Of a stretch of DNA of 37,123 nucleotides, positions 1-9,100 are shown piece after piece (the stretch's first letter is position 1; each line of letters begins with the position of its first letter). The position numbers and the translations under genes are program-made. The DNA is from JAYWGN01 sp043778255 (GTDB taxonomy: Bacteria > Bacteroidota > Bacteroidia > Chitinophagales > Chitinophagaceae), in contig JAYWGN010000025.1 in the NCBI GenBank assembly GCA_043778255.1, forward strand, positions 1 to 37,123. Reading direction: 5' to 3'. Below the pieces are notes generated by a model. The model searched no databases and was not told the origin of the DNA. It saw nothing but the letters and a program-made list of their open reading frames with translations.

Positions 1-2
1 TA

Positions 3-731
3 GCAAATGATAAAAAAATAGTGGAAATAGAAATATTGAATACCTACCAACTACCCGAATTGTTAAGTGGTAAAGTTACCATTATTGATGTAAAAGCTAG
101 AGACCAAAAAAATAGTAGTTATATAGTAGAAATGCAAGTGGCAAAAGTTGATGAATTAAATAAAAGAGTCTTGTACTATGCATCACAAAGCTATACTTCG
201 CAAATTGACAGAGGCGATTTGTATGAAAAGTTAAGTCCTGTATTTTTTATTGGCATATTAGATTTTAGTGCAACTACTAACCCTCATTACATTAGCCGGC
301 ATAAAATATTAGATGTAGCAACACATGAAAATTATATAAGCGATATTGAGTTCAACTTTATTGAACTCCCCAAATTTACTAAAGCTGAAAATGAATTGGA
401 AACAATAATAGACCAATGGGTTTATTTTATTAAAAATGCCGAAGATTTACGAATAATACCTGAAAATGTAAAAGACCAAGGCTTAAAAATAGCTTATGAA
501 AAAGCTGATAAGCACAACTGGACAAAACTTGAATTAGAGGAGTATAATAAAATATTTATAAAAGAACAAGATGAAAGAGGTAGGGTAACCTATGCAGTAC
601 GTACAGCAAAGGAAGAGCAACTTAATCAAGTTGCTGTCAATTTTTTAAACCTAGGAATTTCAATTGAAGATACTGCAAAAGGCACAGGCCTTACAATTGA
701 ACAAGTTGTTAATTTGAAAGATGGATTGTAG
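3..731 (+). CDS. Rpn/PD-(D/E)XK nuclease-transposase family protein, 5'-truncated by window edge
   Basis: The reading frame is open from base 3 with no in-frame stop, so the true start lies before the window; the GTG at 21 is only the first internal start-like codon. The visible part has the family's nuclease core: IIDVKARD, then YIVEMQVAK about 12 residues later (a D-x-K / E-x-Q arrangement as in PD-(D/E)XK enzymes). It is followed by the YYASQSYTSQIDRGDLYEKLSPVF-type region, a helical middle and a C-terminal helix-turn-helix-like end (GISIEDTAKGTGLTIEQV). Known members are recombination-promoting nucleases (Rpn) or putative transposases, about 290 residues long, usually starting with a conserved region near FGxxxNKxxLxxFLN that would lie upstream. 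The missing part is therefore about 40-50 residues. Family assignment is from sequence resemblance. Whether it is active cannot be judged. Confidence 0.8.
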   Translation, partial: ANDKKIVEIEILNTYQLPELLSGKVTIIDVKARDQKNSSYIVEMQVAKVDELNKRVLYYASQSYTSQIDRGDLYEKLSPVFFIGILDFSATTNPHYISRHKILDVATHENYISDIEFNFIELPKFTKAENELETIIDQWVYFIKNAEDLRIIPENVKDQGLKIAYEKADKHNWTKLELEEYNKIFIKEQDERGRVTYAVRTAKEEQLNQVAVNFLNLGISIEDTAKGTGLTIEQVVNLKDGL

Positions 732-818
732 TGATTGACTTATTGTAATAAAATTATTTTATTTTATAATTTTTACAACAATAATGCAGTAGAACAATTA
801 CATTCGTATAACATTATA

Positions 819-2075
819 ATGACAACAATTTTATTATTTACCTTTTACAGTTTTTTGGGATGTTATGTTATAGCAAGGCTAAAATTATTTGCCATAACCG
901 ATTTACCCAAATATTCAATTGTCATTTATTTTTTGGTAAAAGTAGCAGCAGGTTGTTTTTATGGTTATATACACAGCAAATCAATATATTACCCTAGCAA
1001 AATTGATACTTGGAAGTTTTTTTTTGAAAGCAAAAATGAAACACAAATATTGCTTAATAATCCACTTGCTTTTTTACAACATTTATTTGGTAATGGTTAT
1101 TATAAAGTCGACTCTAATTTTTTGCATACTACCAATAATTATTTTAACGATTTAAAGTACAATGTAATGATTGGGCTTATGAGCATATTTAATGTAGCTA
1201 GTGGTAGTAATTATTATATCAATATTATATTTTACAATTTTATTGGTATGTTTGGTGTGGTTGCATTTTACAAATTTTGTAATTTGTATTTTGCAAAGCA
1301 AAATAAATATTTTAGCGTAATTGCATTGTGTATTCCATCATTTATATTTTGGAGTAGTGGCTTTCACAAAGAAGGATTATTGTTCACTGCCATAGCAATA
1401 TTACTGTATAGTTGTAGTAAATATGTACAGTACAAAGCTCATTATAAGTACGTAATTGCTATAGTTGTAAGTGTATTTACATTGCTTATATTGCGAAGTT
1501 ATTTATTATTATTTTTAGTACCATTTTTAAGTATTTTTATTTTTTTACATTATTTTTTCACAAGGCGTTTTTTGCTTTTTTATGGTTTAGGTATCATAGT
1601 ATTTATGTACGGCTTTTTTACCGTTGGTAAAATAATACCACAACTTAATGTACCTATGATAACAGTAAAAGCACAGCAAGAGTTTGTAGCTTTACAGGCT
1701 AGTACAGCATTAAAGGTAGACAGTTTGCAGCCCTCACCAGCAAGTTTTATAAACCTACTGCCAAGTAGTATAAATATTGCATTTATGCAACCATCACTAA
1801 CTAATAGTAGCCTTACTTATGTACCGTCAATTATTGAAAATTTTGCATTATTGGCATTATTATCAATTACCTTATTTTACTATAATAGTAATGCTAAAGG
1901 CAAAGCTGCAAGTATGTTATTAATAATATTTAGTGTGTTTACATTATTATTTTTAGGGTATACTGTACCTATTGCAGGGGCAATAGTAAGGTACAAAAGT
2001 ATACTCCTTCCTTTTTTGATTGTAGCTATATGCCAGTACATTTCAATTGCCAAATTGGCTACACCAAAAACATAA
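819..2075 (+). CDS. Multi-pass inner-membrane protein of unknown function
   Basis: About 418 residues and strongly hydrophobic throughout, with roughly nine to ten predicted membrane spans and a longer non-membrane loop near residues 60-130 rich in Asn, Tyr and Phe. The frame is open from a TTG at 735, but the ATG at 819 directly precedes the first span (MTTILLFTFYSFLGCYVIA), so 819 is preferred; the intervening 28 residues look like translated intergenic DNA. The fold is reminiscent of bacterial polysaccharide polymerase or glycosyltransferase-type membrane proteins (central FWSSGFHKEGLLF segment), but no diagnostic motif was recognised, so no function is assigned. It starts about 90 bp after the Rpn-like gene on the same strand and is followed by a second small membrane protein. 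Confidence 0.75.
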   Translation: MTTILLFTFYSFLGCYVIARLKLFAITDLPKYSIVIYFLVKVAAGCFYGYIHSKSIYYPSKIDTWKFFFESKNETQILLNNPLAFLQHLFGNGYYKVDSNFLHTTNNYFNDLKYNVMIGLMSIFNVASGSNYYINIIFYNFIGMFGVVAFYKFCNLYFAKQNKYFSVIALCIPSFIFWSSGFHKEGLLFTAIAILLYSCSKYVQYKAHYKYVIAIVVSVFTLLILRSYLLLFLVPFLSIFIFLHYFFTRRFLLFYGLGIIVFMYGFFTVGKIIPQLNVPMITVKAQQEFVALQASTALKVDSLQPSPASFINLLPSSINIAFMQPSLTNSSLTYVPSIIENFALLALLSITLFYYNSNAKGKAASMLLIIFSVFTLLFLGYTVPIAGAIVRYKSILLPFLIVAICQYISIAKLATPKT

Positions 2076-2084
2076 TTTTTATTG

Positions 2085-2099
2085 TTACAATTATTGTAA
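2085..2099. promoter_or_regulatory. Perfect 15-bp palindrome TTACAATTATTGTAA
   Basis: Two 7-bp arms around a central T, lying just after the membrane protein stop and 55 bp upstream of the small membrane protein at 2154. It could be a dimeric regulator site or chance in AT-rich DNA. It lacks the T-tract of a terminator. Confidence 0.2.
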
Positions 2100-2153
2100 A
2101 TTGCAATTATTAACATCTAACAACAACTATTCTAGCAATATCTACATTCGCTT

Positions 2154-2537
2154 ATGCCAAAAATTCATTTACAAAAAATACTATTACTTTCAATTTCAGT
2201 TGTTGGAATTATAACTGTTTTTTTGCCTTGGGTACATACTGCTGCAGGCTCTGTAATAGGTATTAAAACAGGTGGCTACCAATGTTGGGTAGTTATAGCA
2301 GCACTTATAGCTATTATTATATTGTGCCTGCAAGGCAGTACACAATTACCATTAACTAGTATGTATAAATATATAATTGGTGGCTTGTTTGCTATTACTA
2401 CATTGCTAGGTATATATAAAGTATTAAATGTGGTGGGCATTGGACTAATACTATTACAAATATGTGGTATAGGTGCATTAACAGCACTACTCAATACCAA
2501 AACAAAAACTGATACTAATACCAAAGAGTTAACCTAA
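2154..2537 (+). CDS. Small four-span membrane protein, hypothetical
   Basis: 127 residues. Four hydrophobic segments are visible at about residues 8-28, 43-60, 71-88 and 92-110, with a Lys/Thr-rich hydrophilic tail (TKTKTDTNTKEL). The first loop carries FLPWVHTAAGSVIGIKTGGYQCW, a pattern I associate with small Bacteroidota membrane proteins of unknown function. No enzyme motif is seen. It lies between the larger membrane protein and the amidohydrolase lipoprotein on the same strand, 29 bp before the latter, so co-transcription is possible. No better name can be supported. Confidence 0.65.
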   Translation: MPKIHLQKILLLSISVVGIITVFLPWVHTAAGSVIGIKTGGYQCWVVIAALIAIIILCLQGSTQLPLTSMYKYIIGGLFAITTLLGIYKVLNVVGIGLILLQICGIGALTALLNTKTKTDTNTKELT

Positions 2538-2566
2538 TTTTTTTTATTAAAAAAAAACATTGAAGA

Positions 2567-4204
2567 ATGATATTGAAAAATGTATGTTACATAATTATAA
2601 TTGCTATATGTGCTTATAGTTGCAATAACAAACCAATTGCTGATACACTAGTATATAATGCAAAAATATATACTGCCGATGCTAATAATAATGTAGCAGA
2701 GGCAATGGTTATACTTAACAAAAAAATTATTGCCGTTGGCAAAAAAGAAGTGTTATTACAAGAGTACAATTGCAACACAAAAATAGATGCAGAAGGCAAA
2801 TTTATTTACCCTGGGTTTATAGATGCACATACTCATTTTTTAAATTATGGTTTGCAACTCAACACGGTTAATTTACTAAACATTCCCAATTGGGACACGG
2901 CTATTACTTTGGTAAATGCATTTGCAAATAATAAAAAAAACCTTAAATGTATAACAGGAAGAGGTTGGGATCAAAACAAATGGACTAATAAAAATTTTCC
3001 TACTAATGAAAAATTAAACACAATATATATTAATATACCTATATTACTAACTCGTATTGATGGGCATGCAGCTATTGCCAATGCGAAAGCTTTGGAACTA
3101 GCTGGTATAAAGCCTTTTCAAAAAATAAATGGAGGCGTAATAGAAACTAAAAATGGAAAATTAACAGGATTACTTATTGATAATGCAGTACAATTAGTAG
3201 AAAATATAATGCCCAAACCAACCGAAGCTGATAAAGAAATAGCCTTGTTGGCCGCTCAAAAAAATTGTTTTGCCGTAGGCTTAACCACCGTTGATGAATG
3301 TGGGCTTGACTATGAAGATGTGGCAATAATTGAAAAAATGCATAACAACAAGTCATTAAAAATGAAGTTATACGTAATGCTTAGCGATGCTAAAAAAAAT
3401 TACGAATACTTAATAGCCAAAGGCAAAATAAGTACGGACAACCTTACCGTAAATGGCTTTAAATTATATGGCGATGGTGCTTTAGGCAGCCGTGGTGCTT
3501 GTTTGTTACAACACTATACTGATAGGCCAAATGAAACTGGATTTCTGTTAAGTGCAGCTGCACACTTTGATTCAATTGCTAACCTACTAACACAACATAA
3601 CTTTCAAATGTGTACCCATGCCATTGGTGATAGTGCTAATAGAGTAATACTAAATATATATGCAAAATATTTAAAAGGTAAAAACGATAAACGATGGCGA
3701 ATAGAACATGCACAAGTTGTTACTAATGATGATATAAAATACTTTGGAGATTACAACATAATACCAAGTGTGCAGCCTACACATGCCACTAGTGATATGT
3801 ATTGGGCTGCTGATAGGCTTGGTGCCGAAAGGGTAAAAACTGCTTATAGTTACAAGCAATTATTACTACAAAATAACTGGTTGCCTTTAGGTACTGATTT
3901 TCCTGTGGAGGATATATCGCCTATAAAAACTTTTTATGCTGCAACAGTTCGTAAGGATGCTAATAATTTTCCTGCCAATGGCTTTCAAATGGAGAATGCA
4001 CTTACCCGCAAAGAAGCTTTGTTTGGCATTACAATATGGGCAGCAAAAAGCAACTTTGAAGAAACAAAAAAGGGAAGTTTGGAAGTAGGTAAATTTGCCG
4101 ACTTTGTAATATTAGATACTGATATAATGGAATGTAAACCAGAAAATATATTAGCTACCAAAACAATAAAAACCTTTGTAAATGGTAGCTTGGTGTGGCA
4201 ATAA
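2567..4204 (+). CDS. Amidohydrolase family lipoprotein (YtcJ-like, amidohydrolase 3)
   Basis: 545 residues. The N-terminus is a lipoprotein signal with lipobox AYSC (Cys19), so the enzyme is probably membrane-anchored. The metal-binding D-A-H-T-H motif is at residues 86-90 (GFIDAHTHF). Further metal-site motifs include FQMCTHAIGD, WRIEHAQ and GTDFPVE, and the end is the usual GSLEVGKFADFVILD composite-domain segment. This order is typical of the YtcJ/AepA branch of metal-dependent amidohydrolases, which hydrolyse C-N bonds of amides or cyclic amides. The substrate cannot be told from sequence. The gene is convergent with trmN6, with only about 9 bp between the two stops. Family is confident, substrate unknown. 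Confidence 0.9.
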   Translation: MILKNVCYIIIIAICAYSCNNKPIADTLVYNAKIYTADANNNVAEAMVILNKKIIAVGKKEVLLQEYNCNTKIDAEGKFIYPGFIDAHTHFLNYGLQLNTVNLLNIPNWDTAITLVNAFANNKKNLKCITGRGWDQNKWTNKNFPTNEKLNTIYINIPILLTRIDGHAAIANAKALELAGIKPFQKINGGVIETKNGKLTGLLIDNAVQLVENIMPKPTEADKEIALLAAQKNCFAVGLTTVDECGLDYEDVAIIEKMHNNKSLKMKLYVMLSDAKKNYEYLIAKGKISTDNLTVNGFKLYGDGALGSRGACLLQHYTDRPNETGFLLSAAAHFDSIANLLTQHNFQMCTHAIGDSANRVILNIYAKYLKGKNDKRWRIEHAQVVTNDDIKYFGDYNIIPSVQPTHATSDMYWAADRLGAERVKTAYSYKQLLLQNNWLPLGTDFPVEDISPIKTFYAATVRKDANNFPANGFQMENALTRKEALFGITIWAAKSNFEETKKGSLEVGKFADFVILDTDIMECKPENILATKTIKTFVNGSLVWQ

Positions 4205-4213
4205 ATACAATGG

Positions 4214-4939
4214 TTACTTCTTCAAATAAAAAGGGTTTAACAAAGCTTCAAATGCTTTGCTGTATTCATTTTCACTGTTTTTAATACTTATAGTGCTGTA
4301 ATTTATAGTATCACTTTTTGTAATACAAAAGTATACTACACTTCTAAAATATTGGTGCTGTGGTGTTTGTTGTACTTGTATTATTTTGTATAAATGCAAT
4401 TGCTTTTGCAAAGCAATATTTACAATACCAACTAGGCTATTGTAGGGTATTAATATTGTCAATATTCCATTAGTTTGTAATTGGGTAAAGGCATTTTCAA
4501 AAAATTGTGTAAAGCTAAATTGTAGTGAATGGTGAGCCATATTTTTTTCTACGGTATTACTTTTTAATTGGTTATTATAAAACGGTGGATTGCAAATAAT
4601 TAAGTCATATTTTTCTGTACTATTCGACTCCATAAAGTCATATTCTTTTACTACAATACTATTTTTATATATACTATTTGCAACATTGTAACTTGCTTGT
4701 AGTAAGGCATTGGGTTCTATTTCTATTGCAGTAATTTTAGCATTAATATTTAATTGGGCTGCCATTAAGCTAAGTAGTCCTGTACCTGTACCTACATCAA
4801 GTATGGTAAGTATAGGTTGGTTAGCCAATGTTGTAGTAGGTTGTGTGCTGCCTAACAAGCAACTATCGGTGCATACTTTCATTGCACACTTATCTTGATG
4901 TATTGTAAATTTTTTAAACTGAAAATAGGTATTTGCCAT
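4214..4939 (-). CDS. trmN6: tRNA1(Val) adenine-37 N6-methyltransferase
   Basis: 241 residues with a class I SAM-dependent methyltransferase fold. The SAM loop DVGTGTGLLSL is at residues 48-58, the acidic end of strand 2 is AIEIEPNA, and the N6-adenine signature NPPF is at residues 117-120 (DLIICNPPF). The N-terminus (ANTYFQFKKFTIHQDKCAMKV) is typical of the YfiC/TrmN6 family, which methylates A37 of tRNA-Val using SAM. It starts 9 bp after the tsaD stop on the same strand and is almost certainly co-transcribed with it; both enzymes modify the tRNA anticodon loop at position 37. Orthology to TrmN6 rather than a generic adenine methylase is likely but not proven. Confidence 0.85.
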   Translation of the reverse strand: MANTYFQFKKFTIHQDKCAMKVCTDSCLLGSTQPTTTLANQPILTILDVGTGTGLLSLMAAQLNINAKITAIEIEPNALLQASYNVANSIYKNSIVVKEYDFMESNSTEKYDLIICNPPFYNNQLKSNTVEKNMAHHSLQFSFTQFFENAFTQLQTNGILTILIPYNSLVGIVNIALQKQLHLYKIIQVQQTPQHQYFRSVVYFCITKSDTINYSTISIKNSENEYSKAFEALLNPFYLKK

Positions 4940-4948
4940 ACTTATAAT

Positions 4949-6016
4949 TTACCAAATTCCTCTTGCAGTGGGTATAGTAGCAAGGTTGCTATATTGTTGG
5001 GCTTTGTATTTGTAATAACCCGTTATAGCTATCATAGCTGCATTATCAGTACAATACTCAAATGAGGGTACAAATGTACTACATTCCATTCGGTTGCCTA
5101 ACTGCTCAAATGCTTTGCGTAAGCCACTATTAGCTGCTACGCCACCTGCCAAGCATATATCTTTTACACCGGTTTGTTCAATGGCTATTTTTAATTTGTT
5201 AAGCAATATAGTAACTATTCTATACTGAATACTTGCACATATATTATTCAAATTATCAGTAATAAAATTTTCATTTTCGTCATTTCCATTTTGTACAAAG
5301 TACAAAATTTGAGTTTTTAAGCCACTAAAGCTAAAGTTTAAATTTGGTATTTTTGGTTCAGTAAATTTGTAAGTGTTGGGGTTACCCAATTGTGCATACT
5401 TATCAATCAATGGTCCACCGGGGTAGGGTAGCCCCAATATTTTTGCCGATTTATCAAAAGCCTCCCCAGCTGCATCGTCTATAGTTTCGCCAATTACTTG
5501 CATAAGCAAGGGGCTTTGGCAAAGTACAATTTGGGTATGCCCACCACTAACTGTAAGGCACAAAAATGGAAAATTGGGCACTTTTTTATTGTCCATTTCT
5601 ATTAGGTTTGCTAATACATGGGCTTGCATGTGGTGTACTGCTATTAAGGGTTTGTTATGTGCTAAGGCTAATGATTTGGCATATGTAGCACCTACCAGCA
5701 ATGCACCTAATAAGCCTGGGCTTTGGGTGTATGCAATAGCACTTACTTCGGTTAATTTTATATTGGCTTGTTGTAAGGCTTTGTCAACTACTACTACTAT
5801 ATTTTGCATGTGGGCTCTGCTTGCCAACTCGGGTACTACACCGCCATATTGCTCATGTACACTTTGGGTTGTTATAATATTGCTTACCAATTTTTTGTTT
5901 ACACTTACGGCTGCTGCTGTTTCATCGCAGCTGCTTTCAATAGCCAATATTATACAATCAGCAGCTGTAGGCTCTTTAGTATAGTTTTTTTCAATATTTA
6001 ATATTATTTCATCCAA
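4949..6016 (-). CDS. tsaD: tRNA N6-adenosine threonylcarbamoyltransferase TsaD
   Basis: 355 residues. It catalyses the last step of t6A37 formation, transferring the threonylcarbamoyl group from the AMP intermediate to ANN-decoding tRNAs, in complex with TsaB/TsaE (not in this window). Seen: AIESSCDETAAAV near residue 25, the metal-binding H-M-Q-A-H (His129 and His133), GETIDDAAGEAFDKSAKILGL-type segment, FSFSGLKT, and CLAGGVAANSGLR near the C-terminus. The N-terminus is about 20 residues longer than the common start just before ILAIESS, but no better in-frame ATG is seen, and a good -7 box lies about 23 bp upstream. It is first in the tsaD-trmN6 pair. Confidence 0.96.
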   Translation of the reverse strand: MDEIILNIEKNYTKEPTAADCIILAIESSCDETAAAVSVNKKLVSNIITTQSVHEQYGGVVPELASRAHMQNIVVVVDKALQQANIKLTEVSAIAYTQSPGLLGALLVGATYAKSLALAHNKPLIAVHHMQAHVLANLIEMDNKKVPNFPFLCLTVSGGHTQIVLCQSPLLMQVIGETIDDAAGEAFDKSAKILGLPYPGGPLIDKYAQLGNPNTYKFTEPKIPNLNFSFSGLKTQILYFVQNGNDENENFITDNLNNICASIQYRIVTILLNKLKIAIEQTGVKDICLAGGVAANSGLRKAFEQLGNRMECSTFVPSFEYCTDNAAMIAITGYYKYKAQQYSNLATIPTARGIW

Positions 6017-6038
6017 TTAATTATAGTATTTTTTTTAG

Positions 6039-6046
6039 CAAAAATA
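6039..6046 (-). promoter_or_regulatory. Candidate Bacteroidota -7 box for tsaD
   Basis: Reads TATTTTTG on the minus strand, matching the Bacteroidota consensus TAnnTTTG, about 23 bp before the tsaD ATG. No convincing TTG-type -33 element is seen 17-23 bp further up, so this is tentative. Confidence 0.4.
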
Positions 6047-6166
6047 CTTTTAATAAAATTACTATTGTATTTTAACTGGCTACATTTTTTGTGTATAATT
6101 TAGCAATGGTGCATCTTACAATTAACTTAATTTTACAAGTATAAATTTATTAACTAAATATACCAA

Positions 6167-9100
6167 ATGAAAGCATTGCAAACATCATTTTACATAATAC
6201 TATTACTTATAGCTCAATTAACTATAACAGCACAAACAATGGATAACTTTACAAAAGACTGGAACAAAACCGATAAATTATTGAAAAAGGGATTGGTACA
6301 ATCAGCTAATAAAACGGTACTAACAATATTTGAAACTGCTAGTAAACAGAATAATACACCCCAAATTATAAAAGCTGCTATACATTTGGTAAGCTTTAGA
6401 GCCACCTTAATTGAAGAAAGTGAACTGTCTAATAATTACTTTTTAGATTCATTATCTACTGCCTTAAAAAGCCCTGCCAAACAAATTGTAAAGAGCCTTC
6501 AAGCCGAATTACTGCAAAATTATTTTAACCAAAACCGATGGAAATTTTACCAACGAACTGAAGTACTTAAAGAAAATAATAAGGATATACAAACTTGGAG
6601 TTTTGATAAGTTGGATCAAACTATGAGTAGCTTATATAAGGCGTCTTTAGCTGAGCCAACATTACTACAAAGCTTACCTATAGCCACTTTTGACCCTATT
6701 ATAATTAAGGGTATTAATACCACAAAACTTCGTAAAACAATTTATGAATTATTAGCTCATAGAGCCTTATTGTATTTTAGTTATAAAGAGCAGTACATCA
6801 CTAAGCCAAATGATTATTTTAAAATAAACCAAATAGAAGCTTTTGCACCAGTTGAAAAATTTGTAAAAGTAAAATTTACAACAACTGATAAGGAAAGTTA
6901 CTACTACCAAGCTTTACAATTATACCAAGAGTTATTGGCTTATTTACTACTTACCAACAATACCGATGCCTTGTTGGATGCCGATATATTAAGGTTACAA
7001 TTTGTATATAATAATAGTACCGCAACCAATAAGAAAGAATTATACCAACAGGCTTTACTGCAAATTAGTAACACTTATACCAATAGCCCAATAGCCACAC
7101 AAGCCACATATTTGTATGCACAATTGCTTATACAATTACCCGTTACTACCAATACACCACAGCAGTACGAAACTGCTATAACGCTTTGCAACAAAGCTAT
7201 TGCTGCTTACCCTACAAGTGAAGGTGCTATTAACTGCACACAATTATTAACTGAAATACGTGCCAAAAGCTTAGGCTTTCAAATGGAATTGGTAAACCTA
7301 CCTAACCAACCATTTAAGCTATTGCTTGAATATAAAAATGTACCCACCGTATATGTGAGGGTAATAAAAACTACCTACACCGAGGTAGAAAAAATAACTA
7401 CTGCCGATTATGATAAAATATGGAAAGCATTGGTAAACCTTACACCAACAACTACATTTACCATAAACACACCTAAAGTAACCGATTACCAAAGCCATAC
7501 TGCCGAAGCAAAGGTAGAAGCCCTGCCCTTGGGCATTTACGTTATGCTAATGAGTACAACTGCTGACTTTGCTACTAACACAGGTATATTAGCTAAAGAG
7601 GTATTTCACGTATCTAATATTGGTGTATTACGGAAAGATAATGAGTACCACGTACTGCACCGCAATACTGGTATGCCTTTGGCTAACGCCAAAATAAAAA
7701 TTTGGGAAAATAAATATGATTACGATACACGTAAATATAATAACGAAAATATTGGCACTACAATAGCCGACAAAAATGGCTATTTTAAAGTAACCTCAAC
7801 TAAAAATGATAATAGAAACATACAATTTGAAACTAGCTACAATGGCGATGTACTAAGGCTTTTAAGTAGTTTTTATACAACCTACGGTAATGTTGAAAAT
7901 GAAGAGGGTTCTAAAAACACTGCTTACTTATTTACCGATAGGGGCATATACCGCCCTGGCCAAATAGTATATTATAAAGGTATAGTAATGCATAGCCAAC
8001 GTAAACCATTTAGCAATACTGTAGTGCCAAAGCTACCTGTAACCATACAATTATTGGATGCTAATAGCCAAGTAATACAAACTAGCCAATTAACTACTAA
8101 TGAGTTTGGTAGCTATAATGGTTTATTTACCTTGCCTACAACTGGCTTAAATGGGCAGTTTAGCATAAGAGATAGTGCTAATAATGGCAACATTTACTTT
8201 ATGATGGAGGAGTATAAGCGACCAAAATTTAGTGTAACCATGGTAAAGCCTACCACCAACTTTGCCATAAACGATAGTATAAAAATAACTGGAAATGCTA
8301 AAGCTTATAGTGGTAATAATATTGATGGTGCTAAGGTAAAATATACTATACTCCGTAAAACTAATTACCCAATGTGGTGGTATGGTTGGGGTAACCAATA
8401 TGGTAAAAGTGGTGGACGGTATAACCCTTACGGCAATAGGGAAACCGTACAAATAGCTACTGGCGAACTGCTTACAAATGCCGAAGGTGAATTTACACTA
8501 ACATTTAAAGCAATACCCGATGAGGCGGTGGATAGAAAAAGCCAACCCACATTTAATTATGAAATAACTGCCGATGTAACCGATATAAATGGCGAAACGA
8601 GAATAGGTAATATAACTATACCTGTGGCTTACCAAAGTGTACAATTAGTAATGACACAATTAGAAAAAATGGCGGTGGATAGCTTGAAAGTTATTAACCT
8701 ACTTAGCAACAATACTATGGGTAATTATGTACCTACCCAAGTAAAGCTAAAGCTATACCAATTGCAACAACCTGCTACTTATTTGCGTAACCGTTATTGG
8801 CAAAAGCCCGACCAATTTATACTCACCCAAAAAGAATTTAAGGCAAGTTTTCCATTAGATATTTATAATAATGAAGATGAAAAAGAAACTTGGAAAAAAA
8901 CATTATTACTAACCGATACCTTTACTACCACCGAAGCTGGTAATTATAACATTGCAAAACCAATACAACAACAAAAGCTACAACTACCTGCTGGTGAGTA
9001 TTACATAGAGGCAACAACAATTGATAAGAGTGGCGATTCCGTAAAAGCATTACAATATGTACAACTTATTAATACCACACTTAATGCCAACTTTGAAACA

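Noticed and set aside
5574..5984. Plus-strand open frame of 136 codons inside tsaD
   Set aside because: It lies wholly within the conserved tsaD gene on the other strand, has no family resemblance, and its Cys/Ala/Thr-rich product is typical of an antisense shadow frame.
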